Below are positions 29,201 through 35,415 of a stretch of 64,000 nucleotides of DNA, one piece after another. Location of the stretch: assembly GCF_900604345.1 (NCBI RefSeq), contig NZ_LR026983.1, forward strand, positions 248,001 through 312,000. The letters run 5' to 3'. Source of the DNA: Maliibacterium massiliense (lineage in GTDB: Bacteria; Bacillota; Clostridia; Christensenellales; Maliibacteriaceae). The position numbers were made by a program, and so were the translations under genes. The notes under the pieces are model-generated. The model was not told the origin of the DNA and ran no database searches. It saw only the letters and a list, made by a program, of their open reading frames with translations. Every line of letters starts with the position of its first letter. The first letter of the stretch is position 1.

Positions 29201-31178
29201 TGACAGTGACCGTGCTCTGCGTATCGGCGGCGATATCCAGGCCGTCGCCCGCGCCGGTGGCCAGGCCGCCCGCGTCCACGCCGCGGATGATGTCAATCCC
29301 CTGATAGTAGCCCGCAGGGATGGTGGTCTCCTTCACCCAGTACTTGCCCACCGGCAGCAGCCTGGAGACGCCCTTTCCGCCCGCGTCCACCGCCACGGTG
29401 TCCACCAGGTGCGCCGCGTCGCACGCGGGGTCGGAATACACGGAGAACACCGCACCCGCAACGCCCAGATTCGTGCGCGCGTCCACCTTGTGGAAGACAA
29501 ACTGGCCGTAATACGTCGCGTTGTCCACGGGGATCGTCAGGTTCTGCCCCGCAGTCAGTGTAAAGGACGTGCGCCCCGCAATGGGCGTGTAGCCCGCCGG
29601 CACGGAGCTTGCAACCTCTTCGTACCAGTACGTGCCCGCCGGCAGCTCGGCAAAGGGGGTGTTGGGGTTGCCTGTCGCGTCCACCGAGGTGACCATGTCG
29701 CTGTCAAGCACCATGCTACCGCCGGTCTCCGCGTCAAAAATCCGAAAACGCACGCCCGAGAGGCCCACCTTATAGAGGCCGCCGCCCAGCACGCCGTATT
29801 TGTAGATGGCCACGCGCGCGTACGCCTCGTTGTAGGCGGTCACAGCCGCAGTGCTGTTTTTAACCACCGTCACGCCGTACCATGTATCGTCCAGCTTGTA
29901 GCCGGAGGGCGCCTGGGATTCCCGCAGAAAATACTTGCCCTGGGCAAGCGCGCCGGAGGTATAGGTGCCGTCGCTGCCCACGGTGACGACGCTGTACTTG
30001 CCCGCGTCCGCGATATCCGCATCCGGCGGCGCAGCAAGGGTATCGTCGCTGTACGGGCCGTAGAGCTGGAACTTGGCGCCGGCCAGCTTTTTGCTTGGTT
30101 CGTTTACATCCAGCTTGGTGAGTTGGAACTTGCCCTTCTCCGATTCGTTGAGGAACACCGCGGGCATCTGGGGCGTAGCGCCCGCGTCCGTGGCGGGGTA
30201 GTTGATCTGGTTGCCCACCACGGTGACGGTCTTTTTTGTATTTGAGATGCCGTACTCGCCGCTGTGGCTGCCCACGCTTGTCTCCGTGATCTCATATACG
30301 CCTGCCGGCACGGCGTCAAAGCGCACGTAGCCGTCTGCGTCCGAGGTAGCCTCTTTTGTCTCGCCCGTGGCGGTGTTGCGCAGCGCAAAGGTGACGCCTG
30401 CAAGCGGCGCGGTGTCCGCGCCGCCCGCGCCCCGGCCGATCTTCCAGAACGCCACGATGCCCATACCATCGGGCGTGGCCTCGTTGGTGAGCACCACCTG
30501 CTCCTGCGGCGTGCCGCCGCTGCCGTAGACCACCTTGCCATTTGTCTGCAGGGCTACCTTGGTCACCCCGCCAGAGGGCGCGGCAAAGCCTTTTGGCACA
30601 ACCTCTTCTTTCAGGTAATAGGTGCCGTAGCGCAGGTTTTCAAACGTAACCGTGCCGTCGTCGGCCGTCTGTACGTTTGAGACCAGCGCAGGGTCGATGG
30701 TATCGCCGTTGATGTCGGTGGCCGGCACGGTGCAGCTCTCGTCCATGTAGAGGGAGAAGCGCGCGCGTGCGTAGCCCCTGTCAACCGCGCTTTTATCCAG
30801 GGTAAACGTCTGGTCGCCGAGCTTGAGCTGTTTTTTCACCGTGATGCGCTGCGCGGCGGTGGGCGGCTCCTTTTCGCCCAGCTCAATGGTCGCGTTTGCC
30901 GTGCGCGTGACGATACGCGCGTCCGTCTCCAGGCTGTATTCAAGTGTTGCGGTGTTGGTCAGTTTTTCCTTGACCAGCGGGATGTTGGAAGGCTTGTAGT
31001 AGGGCACGCGGGGGTAGCTCACCGTGACGTAGTAGTCGCTGTCCACTGAGGCGTTGAGGGGCACATTGTAGGTCTGCCCCGCCACCTGCTGGGTAAATTT
31101 GGCGTAGGTGGTGATGGCGATGCTTTTAAGCGATCCGTCCGCGTTGTCCGGTGGTGGTGTAGTCCGCGCCCGCCGCAA
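20214..31178 (-). CDS. Giant SpaA/SdrD-type adhesin, main fragment after frameshift
   Basis: About 3,640 residues in one frame. It contains roughly 20 SpaA/Cna-B-like beta-sandwich repeats, each opening with G(K/R)....K and closing with Y.LKE..AP.GY, the pattern of domains with internal isopeptide bonds. A long DUF11-like region follows. Then come five SdrD B-type repeats with calcium-loop motifs such as DNNRNGIQD and DENRNGIQD, each ending TWDAG. The C-terminus is SVRTGDAG, a hydrophobic helix and KKERYN, similar to SPKTG/NVQTG-type sorting signals. The apparent TTG start at 31178 has no ribosome site: the true N-terminus is in the next feature, in another frame. Confidence 0.85.
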   Translation of the reverse strand: MRRARTTPPPDNADGSLKSIAITTYAKFTQQVAGQTYNVPLNASVDSDYYVTVSYPRVPYYKPSNIPLVKEKLTNTATLEYSLETDARIVTRTANATIELGEKEPPTAAQRITVKKQLKLGDQTFTLDKSAVDRGYARARFSLYMDESCTVPATDINGDTIDPALVSNVQTADDGTVTFENLRYGTYYLKEEVVPKGFAAPSGGVTKVALQTNGKVVYGSGGTPQEQVVLTNEATPDGMGIVAFWKIGRGAGGADTAPLAGVTFALRNTATGETKEATSDADGYVRFDAVPAGVYEITETSVGSHSGEYGISNTKKTVTVVGNQINYPATDAGATPQMPAVFLNESEKGKFQLTKLDVNEPSKKLAGAKFQLYGPYSDDTLAAPPDADIADAGKYSVVTVGSDGTYTSGALAQGKYFLRESQAPSGYKLDDTWYGVTVVKNSTAAVTAYNEAYARVAIYKYGVLGGGLYKVGLSGVRFRIFDAETGGSMVLDSDMVTSVDATGNPNTPFAELPAGTYWYEEVASSVPAGYTPIAGRTSFTLTAGQNLTIPVDNATYYGQFVFHKVDARTNLGVAGAVFSVYSDPACDAAHLVDTVAVDAGGKGVSRLLPVGKYWVKETTIPAGYYQGIDIIRGVDAGGLATGAGDGLDIAADTQSTVTVKNDPAVRIRITKKDEDTSAAGAEILIDNATFKLYPTREDAQNDTNGIAKTTANGGVLVFDGLEPGKTYYYKETSAPEGYILDGRVAEIQAPLASEDAVKNVTVTNKHYATLKLSKTGQMDNANANLAGAVFHLYPRRTLDAAADKGNVLQDQIIVLTTLADGTASKDNVAPGDYWLEEFRAPDGYALPAPAAQAIIVSSGENTAGYRANVHNIVNTASMGKVTVKKVNSYTGAGLAAVFDLYKKNADGSYVVESSGQIATSAADGVGVSTWLEPGTYGVKETRVTGDYVMDEGYHDVLIEEGKTAHLGAPLTIENVPKGKILIQKHAKWSLTPTGGAQEDVRFVLGGATFEIYQKTGPDSTFAEDAAGGQQSPNFVQTLTTSTADGQALSDPLAPGAYWVMETRAPENYELPSPNEPAVVSVGVDGATVEHAFDNTPARGRIKIYKWDLGTKRALDGANFALYQEDPAGQAYVIDGVTKYLSMVQGTGDIQTGTIEGETGTALTIELDPDQTYYLRELQDSPLLQDGYLMVREWTGPIQVSAGAITPVDVDNYKPAKPPGYKQDEAGNGMAGVWVGVFASVADAQNMQQFLSSVTITDEQMQSVDFRLNLAQTHNIAGLARSTEPDGAFTFQNLVPTRTYYALEITTTPNYVRDAGIHTVKVNGAGDGFEATLTIVNSAYRHILVRKVTELSGVTYNVNGVTFTVYKAVPTDVPGVYTRGAQVASGVTGTGGEAEGYYKSILLPPGVYIVVETAVPDGFTIDKTERVVTLEATQDNTDLVDTPVVNVASYGRFALKKVDRDSNATQLNATFRVEKVGDGAFAPFTFTTDKTKDYYLSALLPAGTYRISEQSVEAGYTNAGAAFDITIEGGKITDASGVRSDVVDDAHPIDPIAVANAKQGKLEIEKYGVWMDAREGFLNGVTFRLYKSETGDAAVDCGADKAYREATTSGNLKATISNLDEGDYWLKEHSVGSNSAYAANLAPIPVHITAGATTALTGDSAVENTTIYGKLRIIKEDAHASEVKLAGAKFDIFDNAQCTGVKYGTLETDAQGQATSPLLDPGKNYYLKETRAPQGYMYTDGAINGPYSVAANSLAAYTIKNDKAQTVEIYKYYEDAALAKHAIQGAKFQLYATQADALAGTNPLFAQDQTTNANGLVSFAKLKPLTDYYLVERQPAQGYVANPTPVRVTTDNTGAKRVEIANIPQGKIKLQKLAHWVDAANVHVTVPVEDAVFDIYKWNGDVATGTRGEKLAMTIATDAQGVGLSGWLDPGAYELVEQTPPEGFDFDPNKPNSYKVQVDAGEVDQTYVGDANAIYNVPNRGRFTLEKHITGTQTPISGAVFELYREDDATPGQYTLYDPANPTFTVDGSYTSGMLPQGNYMVKEVQAPAGYTITSPAEHTFTITSGATVRFVVYNDAQGVIKLTKRGDAQNGSPLLTGAVFQLYKGSVAAENKVQGEKTTADGVISWKNLDAGTYVVHEVSAPDGYKISDTDKTIVVSPGASTHVTYDAAATNASDKGRVVISKVNSLGQPLSGAVFEVWRVDAQNDPVEKVAGPLTTSGGIAMSGLLPAAQDGTRYLVKEIQAPDGYTLDGRFQPTSKLVTVYPLHAPQNDQNKVTFENVPIADITAFTGVINKSIADDAAQDSLLMQPFTTTFSLRDYAHGENNVPMDSFTVTDNAVAMQYYESVDSVTPVNKTIAAGDYAFNTVRIYRAGNAAGGAVRARVEYQTFSQLGTDDWTPLSASYTKDDLQNLQSGHFEEVSLDGALPQGVKAMGVRVVYEGVGKAFSAEGIDLDVTFAQRAGGASEHEIRRVTNVAKLSYNYSELDPFGTPARRETVRSSNQVVATIPLLEVAKTRVSLTNTPTGSMFFPGNPVEYTLLATNESADTPFKDPVISMDLPGYTSLDQFYAGGKTFTFRSSMGRPLTPRISYEYNVPASKLDPATGNVVEAAGVTTTRAVFTFDDVQLQPGEHIEIKYQVYIAVDKPAEVTQLLSPAYLSSAYRLPLSAENPTGVSFENHLGALVENPDLDDKVNDETGLAGKNQYVNANANITVHENNVLNIYKFVKGPLNADYLPLGQVASTYPGGDVDYKIRLYNGSTSPIKTARIIDILPFTGDSYALRNVQDAVARATDIPGDMLLKGVNAPGATIYYSTADWSAAARNAKTPAEELPMAFGAASDWSGWSTTPPADMGAVTAIGVEITFTDDALMKERDAYEIEVHMQAPGFTGEQIDDYIGKLIANSAMGAVVRSGNTGTDIQMEDRVENVQVLCNLDLPLGSIGDYVFLDNNRNGIQDDGDTFVAGAPVLLHQKKTTVGGTTETTQTTMTDANGKYLFADLPCNYLKTGAPQGSTDPRDYVGETYYSYRVEFTSPDAGYAVTARYAGDDRAIDSNIDENYFSEEITLRVTLDALGVLHGEDNDTIDAGFITASALGNRVWMDENRNGIQDPGEPGVNGVTVNLYRADVQGNIGPVIYRSTTTQTVDGEAGVYWFEGLLPGKYAVEFDITHLKNTQGIYEFAFTDAGQGSSGVDDSDADIVTDQSDRIRRSAVIDLPVNTRDGTWDAGLITYSALGGYAFDDRDYDDVQSIGIPLPGTVVTLYRVVDGLREETPLRPAVTVGADGRYFFDRLEEGQYQLHFDFPDGYRAVKAHMDLDDTQDSDVEMELAQDLNQGYTPVINLGYNTVDTTWDAGACLLGSIGDYVWYDRNKDGIQGTDETPIADVPVVLQQRRGEDDLWRFYEETATDARGYYRFDNLKCGPDSGYAYRVIFGFEADAALTVTGAGSNGALDSDAIPIYLPGWGFATAPIALGYGQSDMTWDAGIVTARGSVGDFVWFDANQNGLQEDTEIGIAGIEVVLEHSASDDIIGEGNWLVVGATVTNQAGYYRFDDLDAGYYRVRFNIPAMYQVTTPNAGDFADAYVLDSDASRAAGGNAYYARPFYLEQGGFDMTWDAGVYLNDGASVRTGDAGAPGGYLALLLLALTGMGVSIFQGKKERYN

Positions 31179-31977
31179 GCGGCCTGCCGTCCTTGTCGGT
31201 GATGCCCACCAGGGTCGCGCCCCCGTTTACCAGATAGTTGGCAGGCAGCGTATCGGTCAGCACAAAGTGATCCAGCTCCAAGCGGCCGAAGCGGTTCCAG
31301 TCGTTTGCAAGCTTGGCCGAGAGCTTATAGGTCACCTCGTAGGTGTCGTCAGCTGTGTTGGGGGTGGGGCCGGAGGTCACCTCCTTGGTGACGTTCCATG
31401 CATCCGAAGCGGTGCTGGCAATGTTCACCGCCGGAGACTCCACGCCGATATCCTCATTGGGCTGCCCCTCCACCGGATAGGTGCCGCCCATGGCGGCCTG
31501 AAAGGTCACGCCCTTGCCGTTGGGCGTGACCATATTAGCAAACCTGCACGCAATGCTGATGTTGCCCGCGGCGCCCGCGTTGAGGTTGGGGTTGAGGATA
31601 AACGCTACGTGCGGCTTGACGGGAGGCGTCGGGTTTGTCAGCGCCTCCACGCTCGTCACGATGTTGCTAGGCACAAAATCCAAATACTCCACCCCATCGG
31701 GGATGGGGATGGTGATCAGCGGGTTTTCGTACGTGCCGCTAGAGCTTGTGGGCGCGATGCTGTAGGACACCTGCACGTAGAATGTCTCGCCCGCCGGTAC
31801 GCTGGAGATGGGCGTGCCCGCCTCGGCCGCGTTGAGGATCTTGATGCCCAGGCTGATGTTTGCCGCGGGCTCCGCCCAGGCGGCGTTCATCTGTATCATT
31901 GGCAGCGCAAGCGCAATGACCAGCAGCCATGCGATCAGTTTTGTTATCCAGTTTCCACGCCGGCAAATCTTCAGCAT
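31126..31977 (-). CDS. N-terminal fragment of the giant adhesin (frameshifted)
   Basis: About 283 residues. The ATG at 31977 follows GGGAGGGAATAACAAG. A signal peptide (KLIAWLLVIALALPMIQMNAAWA) leads into a DUF11/isopeptide-like domain. The frame ends at a TAA at 31126, inside the coding sequence continued by the main fragment in the +1 frame. Removing one G of the GG at 31148-31149 joins the frames into 3,921 codons. A one-base insertion, real or from sequencing, is the simplest explanation. No slippery run typical of programmed shifts is visible. Confidence 0.8.
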   Translation of the reverse strand: MLKICRRGNWITKLIAWLLVIALALPMIQMNAAWAEPAANISLGIKILNAAEAGTPISSVPAGETFYVQVSYSIAPTSSSGTYENPLITIPIPDGVEYLDFVPSNIVTSVEALTNPTPPVKPHVAFILNPNLNAGAAGNISIACRFANMVTPNGKGVTFQAAMGGTYPVEGQPNEDIGVESPAVNIASTASDAWNVTKEVTSGPTPNTADDTYEVTYKLSAKLANDWNRFGRLELDHFVLTDTLPANYLVNGGATLVGITDKDGRPLAAGADYTTTGQRGRIA

Positions 31978-32149
31978 CTTGTTATTCCCTCCCACACGCC
32001 GCAAGCGCGCGTCATACGCTGTTTACATGGTTGTTTACTAAGGGCATACACGTCCGTGGTCATACCCCTACGAGAATATTATAAGTCGACAGCGTCACAG
32101 CAGTATCATATATCCCACCTTATTGCATGAAACGGATGAAAATGTGACT

Positions 32150-33340
32150 TTATCCCTCGATCTGCTTGACGTCCCACAAAATGCGTATGTCCGCGCACTT
32201 ATTCTTGTGGTTGTACCGCTCCACGATGCGGTTGATGGCAATCATGCAATTATCCTGGTTCTGCGCCGACAGGATGACGGAGAACTGCGTGGCGCTAAAG
32301 CGGGTAAAGACATCATTGCGGCGCAGCTGCTCAAAGATGATCTGCTTGAGCATCTCCATCTGCTGCGCCATCTCCTCGCCCTGGTGGCTGCCGGCGCGGC
32401 GGTCCTCCAGCGACAGCAGAATCAGAAAGCGCGCGTTGCGCGCGCGGCGGATGGAGCGCGCGTTGAAGCGGTAGATGTTTTTAAACACCTCATAGTTGCA
32501 ATAGAACGAGCCGCTGGGCTGGGTATCCTCGCGCAGGCGATCCTCCAGGTTGCGTATGCTGACCTTGTAATCGGGAATAACCTCAACGATCCGCGTGTAA
32601 ACGTCGTGCAGCGCGCCGGTGACGTCCACGCCCAGCTTGCAGTAAAACAGGTCCACCACGTAGTAGTAATAGTCCATTGCGCGCTGGGACTGACCCGTGG
32701 CCAGCAGCGCCTCCAGGTAATACTCGTGGATTTTTTCGTACATCCGGTCCACCTTGCCGATGCCGTCCACCAAATCGAGTATCTCCTCGTAGCGCGCATG
32801 CGCCTTGAGGTAATCGCAGATGCACAGGATGCACTCCATGTACTTGCGCTGGTAGTACATGCTGGCGAAGGCTACCCACTCGCTCTCCTGCATATCGGCC
32901 AGAAAATCGCCCGCGTAGAGGCGCGCCGCCTCCTTAAGATAGGCGTACTTCGCATCGTCGTCCGTGGCCGCCGTGGCCTTGCGGTAATTCTCGTCAAACG
33001 CGTCGATGTCCAGCGTGCAAGGGATATCGGGGTTCCAGGCGTAGGTGTTGTTCTTCAGCAGAATGCAGTCCACCTTCTCCCCGGGGAAAAAGGGCGCAAA
33101 GGCCTGCCGCGCGCGGTATACCAGATTGCGCAGCGCCCCGCCGGAGTTGCCCTCCTGCGGCCACAGGACCTCATAGAGCTTTTCCCGGGAAACCTCCACA
33201 TTGCGGTTGGCAAGCAGATAGGCCACCAGCGTGGTAAGCTGCCGGTTTTTCTTGGTACCCGATGGGTATTGAAAGTGCGCGTTTTTTACGGAAAACTCGT
33301 CAAACATTTTGATTTGTAGCGGAGATACATTCTGCAGCAT
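32150..33340 (-). CDS. SARP/BTAD-type transcriptional regulator with degenerate GGDEF-like tail
   Basis: 396 residues. The N-terminus is an OmpR-like winged helix (NRQLTTLVAYLLANRNVEV, LWPQEGNSGGALRNLVYRAR). A bacterial transcriptional activation domain of helical repeats follows (about 105-260). The last 110 residues resemble a GGDEF domain whose signature reads RFSATQFSVIL in place of RYGGDEF, so no cyclase activity is expected. It sits next to the giant adhesin gene and may control it; this is inference. The ATG at 33340 is 8 bases from AAAGGG; the ATG at 33346 is closer. Confidence 0.75.
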   Translation of the reverse strand: MLQNVSPLQIKMFDEFSVKNAHFQYPSGTKKNRQLTTLVAYLLANRNVEVSREKLYEVLWPQEGNSGGALRNLVYRARQAFAPFFPGEKVDCILLKNNTYAWNPDIPCTLDIDAFDENYRKATAATDDDAKYAYLKEAARLYAGDFLADMQESEWVAFASMYYQRKYMECILCICDYLKAHARYEEILDLVDGIGKVDRMYEKIHEYYLEALLATGQSQRAMDYYYYVVDLFYCKLGVDVTGALHDVYTRIVEVIPDYKVSIRNLEDRLREDTQPSGSFYCNYEVFKNIYRFNARSIRRARNARFLILLSLEDRRAGSHQGEEMAQQMEMLKQIIFEQLRRNDVFTRFSATQFSVILSAQNQDNCMIAINRIVERYNHKNKCADIRILWDVKQIEG

Positions 33341-33557
33341 AGCCATTACCCTTTCCGTACGCATCGATATAAAGCTACTCTACTATTATAATACGACAAT
33401 TACCATGTACATATATGTTATATCGCAAAAAACACGCATGTCTTTTGTCCCGTAGCCGTCACATTTTTTGCCTTCATGCCATTATACTCCGTTTTGTGAC
33501 GCATCACAACGACCAATCGGCATGCGGCCATCCTATTTTATGCCATGCTAAACACAA

Positions 33558-33588
33558 AGCGTCCCATCCGCTTTGCGGATGGGACGCT
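33558..33588 (-). terminator. Terminator of the YbjN gene
   Basis: A perfect 14-bp stem (AGCGTCCCATCCGC with its complement, loop TTT), followed on the minus strand by TTTGTGTTT. The rest of 33341-33557 holds a TATAAT on the minus strand near 33382 and nothing coding. Confidence 0.8.
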
Positions 33589-33609
33589 CTTGCACATGGG
33601 CGCTGCACC

Positions 33610-34080
33610 TTACTGGGCCTCCGCCTGGCGGCAAGCCTCCTCGGGCGATTGAACGTCAAACATCACAGCTACCAGGCCGTCGCCATAGCGCTGCAGCATG
33701 GCCAGCGCAATGAGAATGCCCCGCTCGATGGTCTCCCGCTCGGGGATGAGGGAGCCGCAGTGGGTGTAGGTGCGGTAGCGGATCTCGCCATCGTTGAAGT
33801 CCATCTCAAAGCAGCCCTGCACCAGGCCGTAGTTGGCGCGGCACAGATACTCCGCCACGCGGCCGCGGTCCGCTTCCCCCGCCGCGACCTCGGTGCGCGC
33901 GATCATCAAAAAGGCGTCCGATCGAATCTGAATCGTGCACAGCGCGCGTGGCACCTTGCCGTTGAGCTTCATATTGAAGCGGAACCAGTTTCGGTCCGTG
34001 TTCCACTCGTAATTGTAATCCTCTGCGTCCAAGTAGTTTTTGACGGCGGCGTAAATCGCTCTGGAATATTCCTCTGCCAT
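33610..34080 (-). CDS. YbjN domain-containing protein
   Basis: 156 residues, soluble, with the alternating strand and helix pattern of YbjN/T3SS-chaperone-like proteins (NWFRFNMKLNG, CTIQIRSDAFLMIART, LCRANYGLVQGCFEMDFNDGEIRYR). Members are often tied to stress or surface phenotypes, but no biochemical function is established. AAAGGAGAC precedes the ATG. It lies downstream of an unknown membrane protein on the same strand. Confidence 0.7.
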   Translation of the reverse strand: MAEEYSRAIYAAVKNYLDAEDYNYEWNTDRNWFRFNMKLNGKVPRALCTIQIRSDAFLMIARTEVAAGEADRGRVAEYLCRANYGLVQGCFEMDFNDGEIRYRTYTHCGSLIPERETIERGILIALAMLQRYGDGLVAVMFDVQSPEEACRQAEAQ

Positions 34081-34162
34081 ATGTCTGTTCGTCTCCTTTC
34101 CATATACATGCTCCTACGATATACATGCTCCTACGATGTTTTTATGTATCGTCAGCCGGCGA

Positions 34163-35182
34163 TTATACCGCCGGCATTTGCCTGCGGTTATCTTTCTGCG
34201 CCCGGGTATACACGGTAGTATCAATGCGCACCATACCCGCCTGGAAGTAGATGGCAACATCCACCGTGCGGGCCGCGTCATAGCGCAGCACATACCCGTC
34301 ACGCGCCCTGTCGTGCAGTACAAAACCCACGTCCTGCAGTGCGGCGCGGTACGCCTCCGCGTCCTCTTCGGGCGTATTGGTGCCGTATTCTCGCGTGGTC
34401 GTGACCACGCCGTTGGTCGTGTTTACGCTGACATTGCGCACCGTGCGCTTGCCCACCACGTCCGTAAAGCGGGGCACGTTTGCATTATTGAGGAATTTCT
34501 CCACGTCCGACGCCGCGTTTTGCACGGAAGAAAATAGGCTGGTAAAGCACAGGATCACACCCACGATCAGCACCAACACGCCCGCGCTGACGCCGCCGAT
34601 GATCCAGCCCAGGCGCCCCTTGGAACGGTTGCGCGGCGGGGACGCCTGGCGCGCGGGCGCGGCATCCTCCAGCGCGTCAAAGCGCGCGATCCACGCCTGG
34701 TCCTGGTGCAGATGCTCCTGCCTCGGGCGCGCCGCGCCCTGGGCAAAACGCGCATCCCGCTGCAGAAACTGTGCGCACAGCAGGCAAAGCAGCGGCAGCA
34801 GCGGTGCCTCCTGCGCATAGATCACGGCCTCCACCGGCGCCTTGACGTCCACAAGCGCCACCTGCCGCCCCTGCGCAAGCACGCGCACATGCATGCAGCG
34901 CTGGCCCAGGTCCGCCACCTCCAGCGTGAGGTCCTGGTCAAAATAGCGCGCCGTCAGCAGCCCCTGCCCCTGGAGCCCGCCCACCTGCCGGCCCTGGCAA
35001 TAGAGCGCGCCGTCAGAGGCACGCATGCACAGCACCTGCCCGCCGTCCGGGGCAAAAAGGGCCGTCGCATCCGCGTCGGCCGTCGCCTTATACTGCAGCA
35101 CACCGGCCTCCCAGGCCACATAGTATCCTGCCGCCGCGGGCGCGCCCGGGGCTTGCTGAAACAAAACCGTAAGCTTGCGCAT
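34163..35182 (-). CDS. Membrane protein of unknown function
   Basis: 339 residues, family not recognised. Residues 1-125 are beta-rich. Residues 155-190 are a charged, proline-containing linker. One membrane helix spans about 192-216 (GWIIGGVSAGVLVLIVGVIL), and the C-terminal 120 residues appear to be on the outer side. The ATG at 35182 follows GGAGGCGTCTCT. A longer open frame upstream is a shadow. Confidence 0.6.
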   Translation of the reverse strand: MRKLTVLFQQAPGAPAAAGYYVAWEAGVLQYKATADADATALFAPDGGQVLCMRASDGALYCQGRQVGGLQGQGLLTARYFDQDLTLEVADLGQRCMHVRVLAQGRQVALVDVKAPVEAVIYAQEAPLLPLLCLLCAQFLQRDARFAQGAARPRQEHLHQDQAWIARFDALEDAAPARQASPPRNRSKGRLGWIIGGVSAGVLVLIVGVILCFTSLFSSVQNAASDVEKFLNNANVPRFTDVVGKRTVRNVSVNTTNGVVTTTREYGTNTPEEDAEAYRAALQDVGFVLHDRARDGYVLRYDAARTVDVAIYFQAGMVRIDTTVYTRAQKDNRRQMPAV

Positions 35183-35214
35183 AGAGACGCCTCCTTTATT
35201 GACTATTGTCACAC

Positions 35215-35252
35215 AAAAATGGACGGGGAGCAACGTCTCCCCGTCCGTTTTT
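35215..35252 (-). terminator. Terminator of the acyl-CoA synthetase operon
   Basis: GGACGGGGAG pairs with CTCCCCGTCC (35221-35246), with T-runs on both sides. On the minus strand it ends TTTTTGTG. 35253-35415 holds nothing coding. Confidence 0.75.
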
Positions 35253-35415
35253 TCTACTTTATGTACGTAATGCGCAGCGGAGGCAGTGCAAAAGCCACAT
35301 TCTGCCTCCCGCACACGCGGGCTTCCGTGCACGCGCCGCATGCCAGGCGCGGTATCTGCCAAACGGCGCACCAAACGCTCCGGGCTGATCTTGATCCACG
35401 CGCCTGCGGCAACGC

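Noticed and set aside
31126..31178. Programmed +1 frameshift in the giant adhesin
   Set aside because: No slippery codon run, stop-codon stall or stimulatory structure is evident at the junction; a simple one-base insertion explains it.
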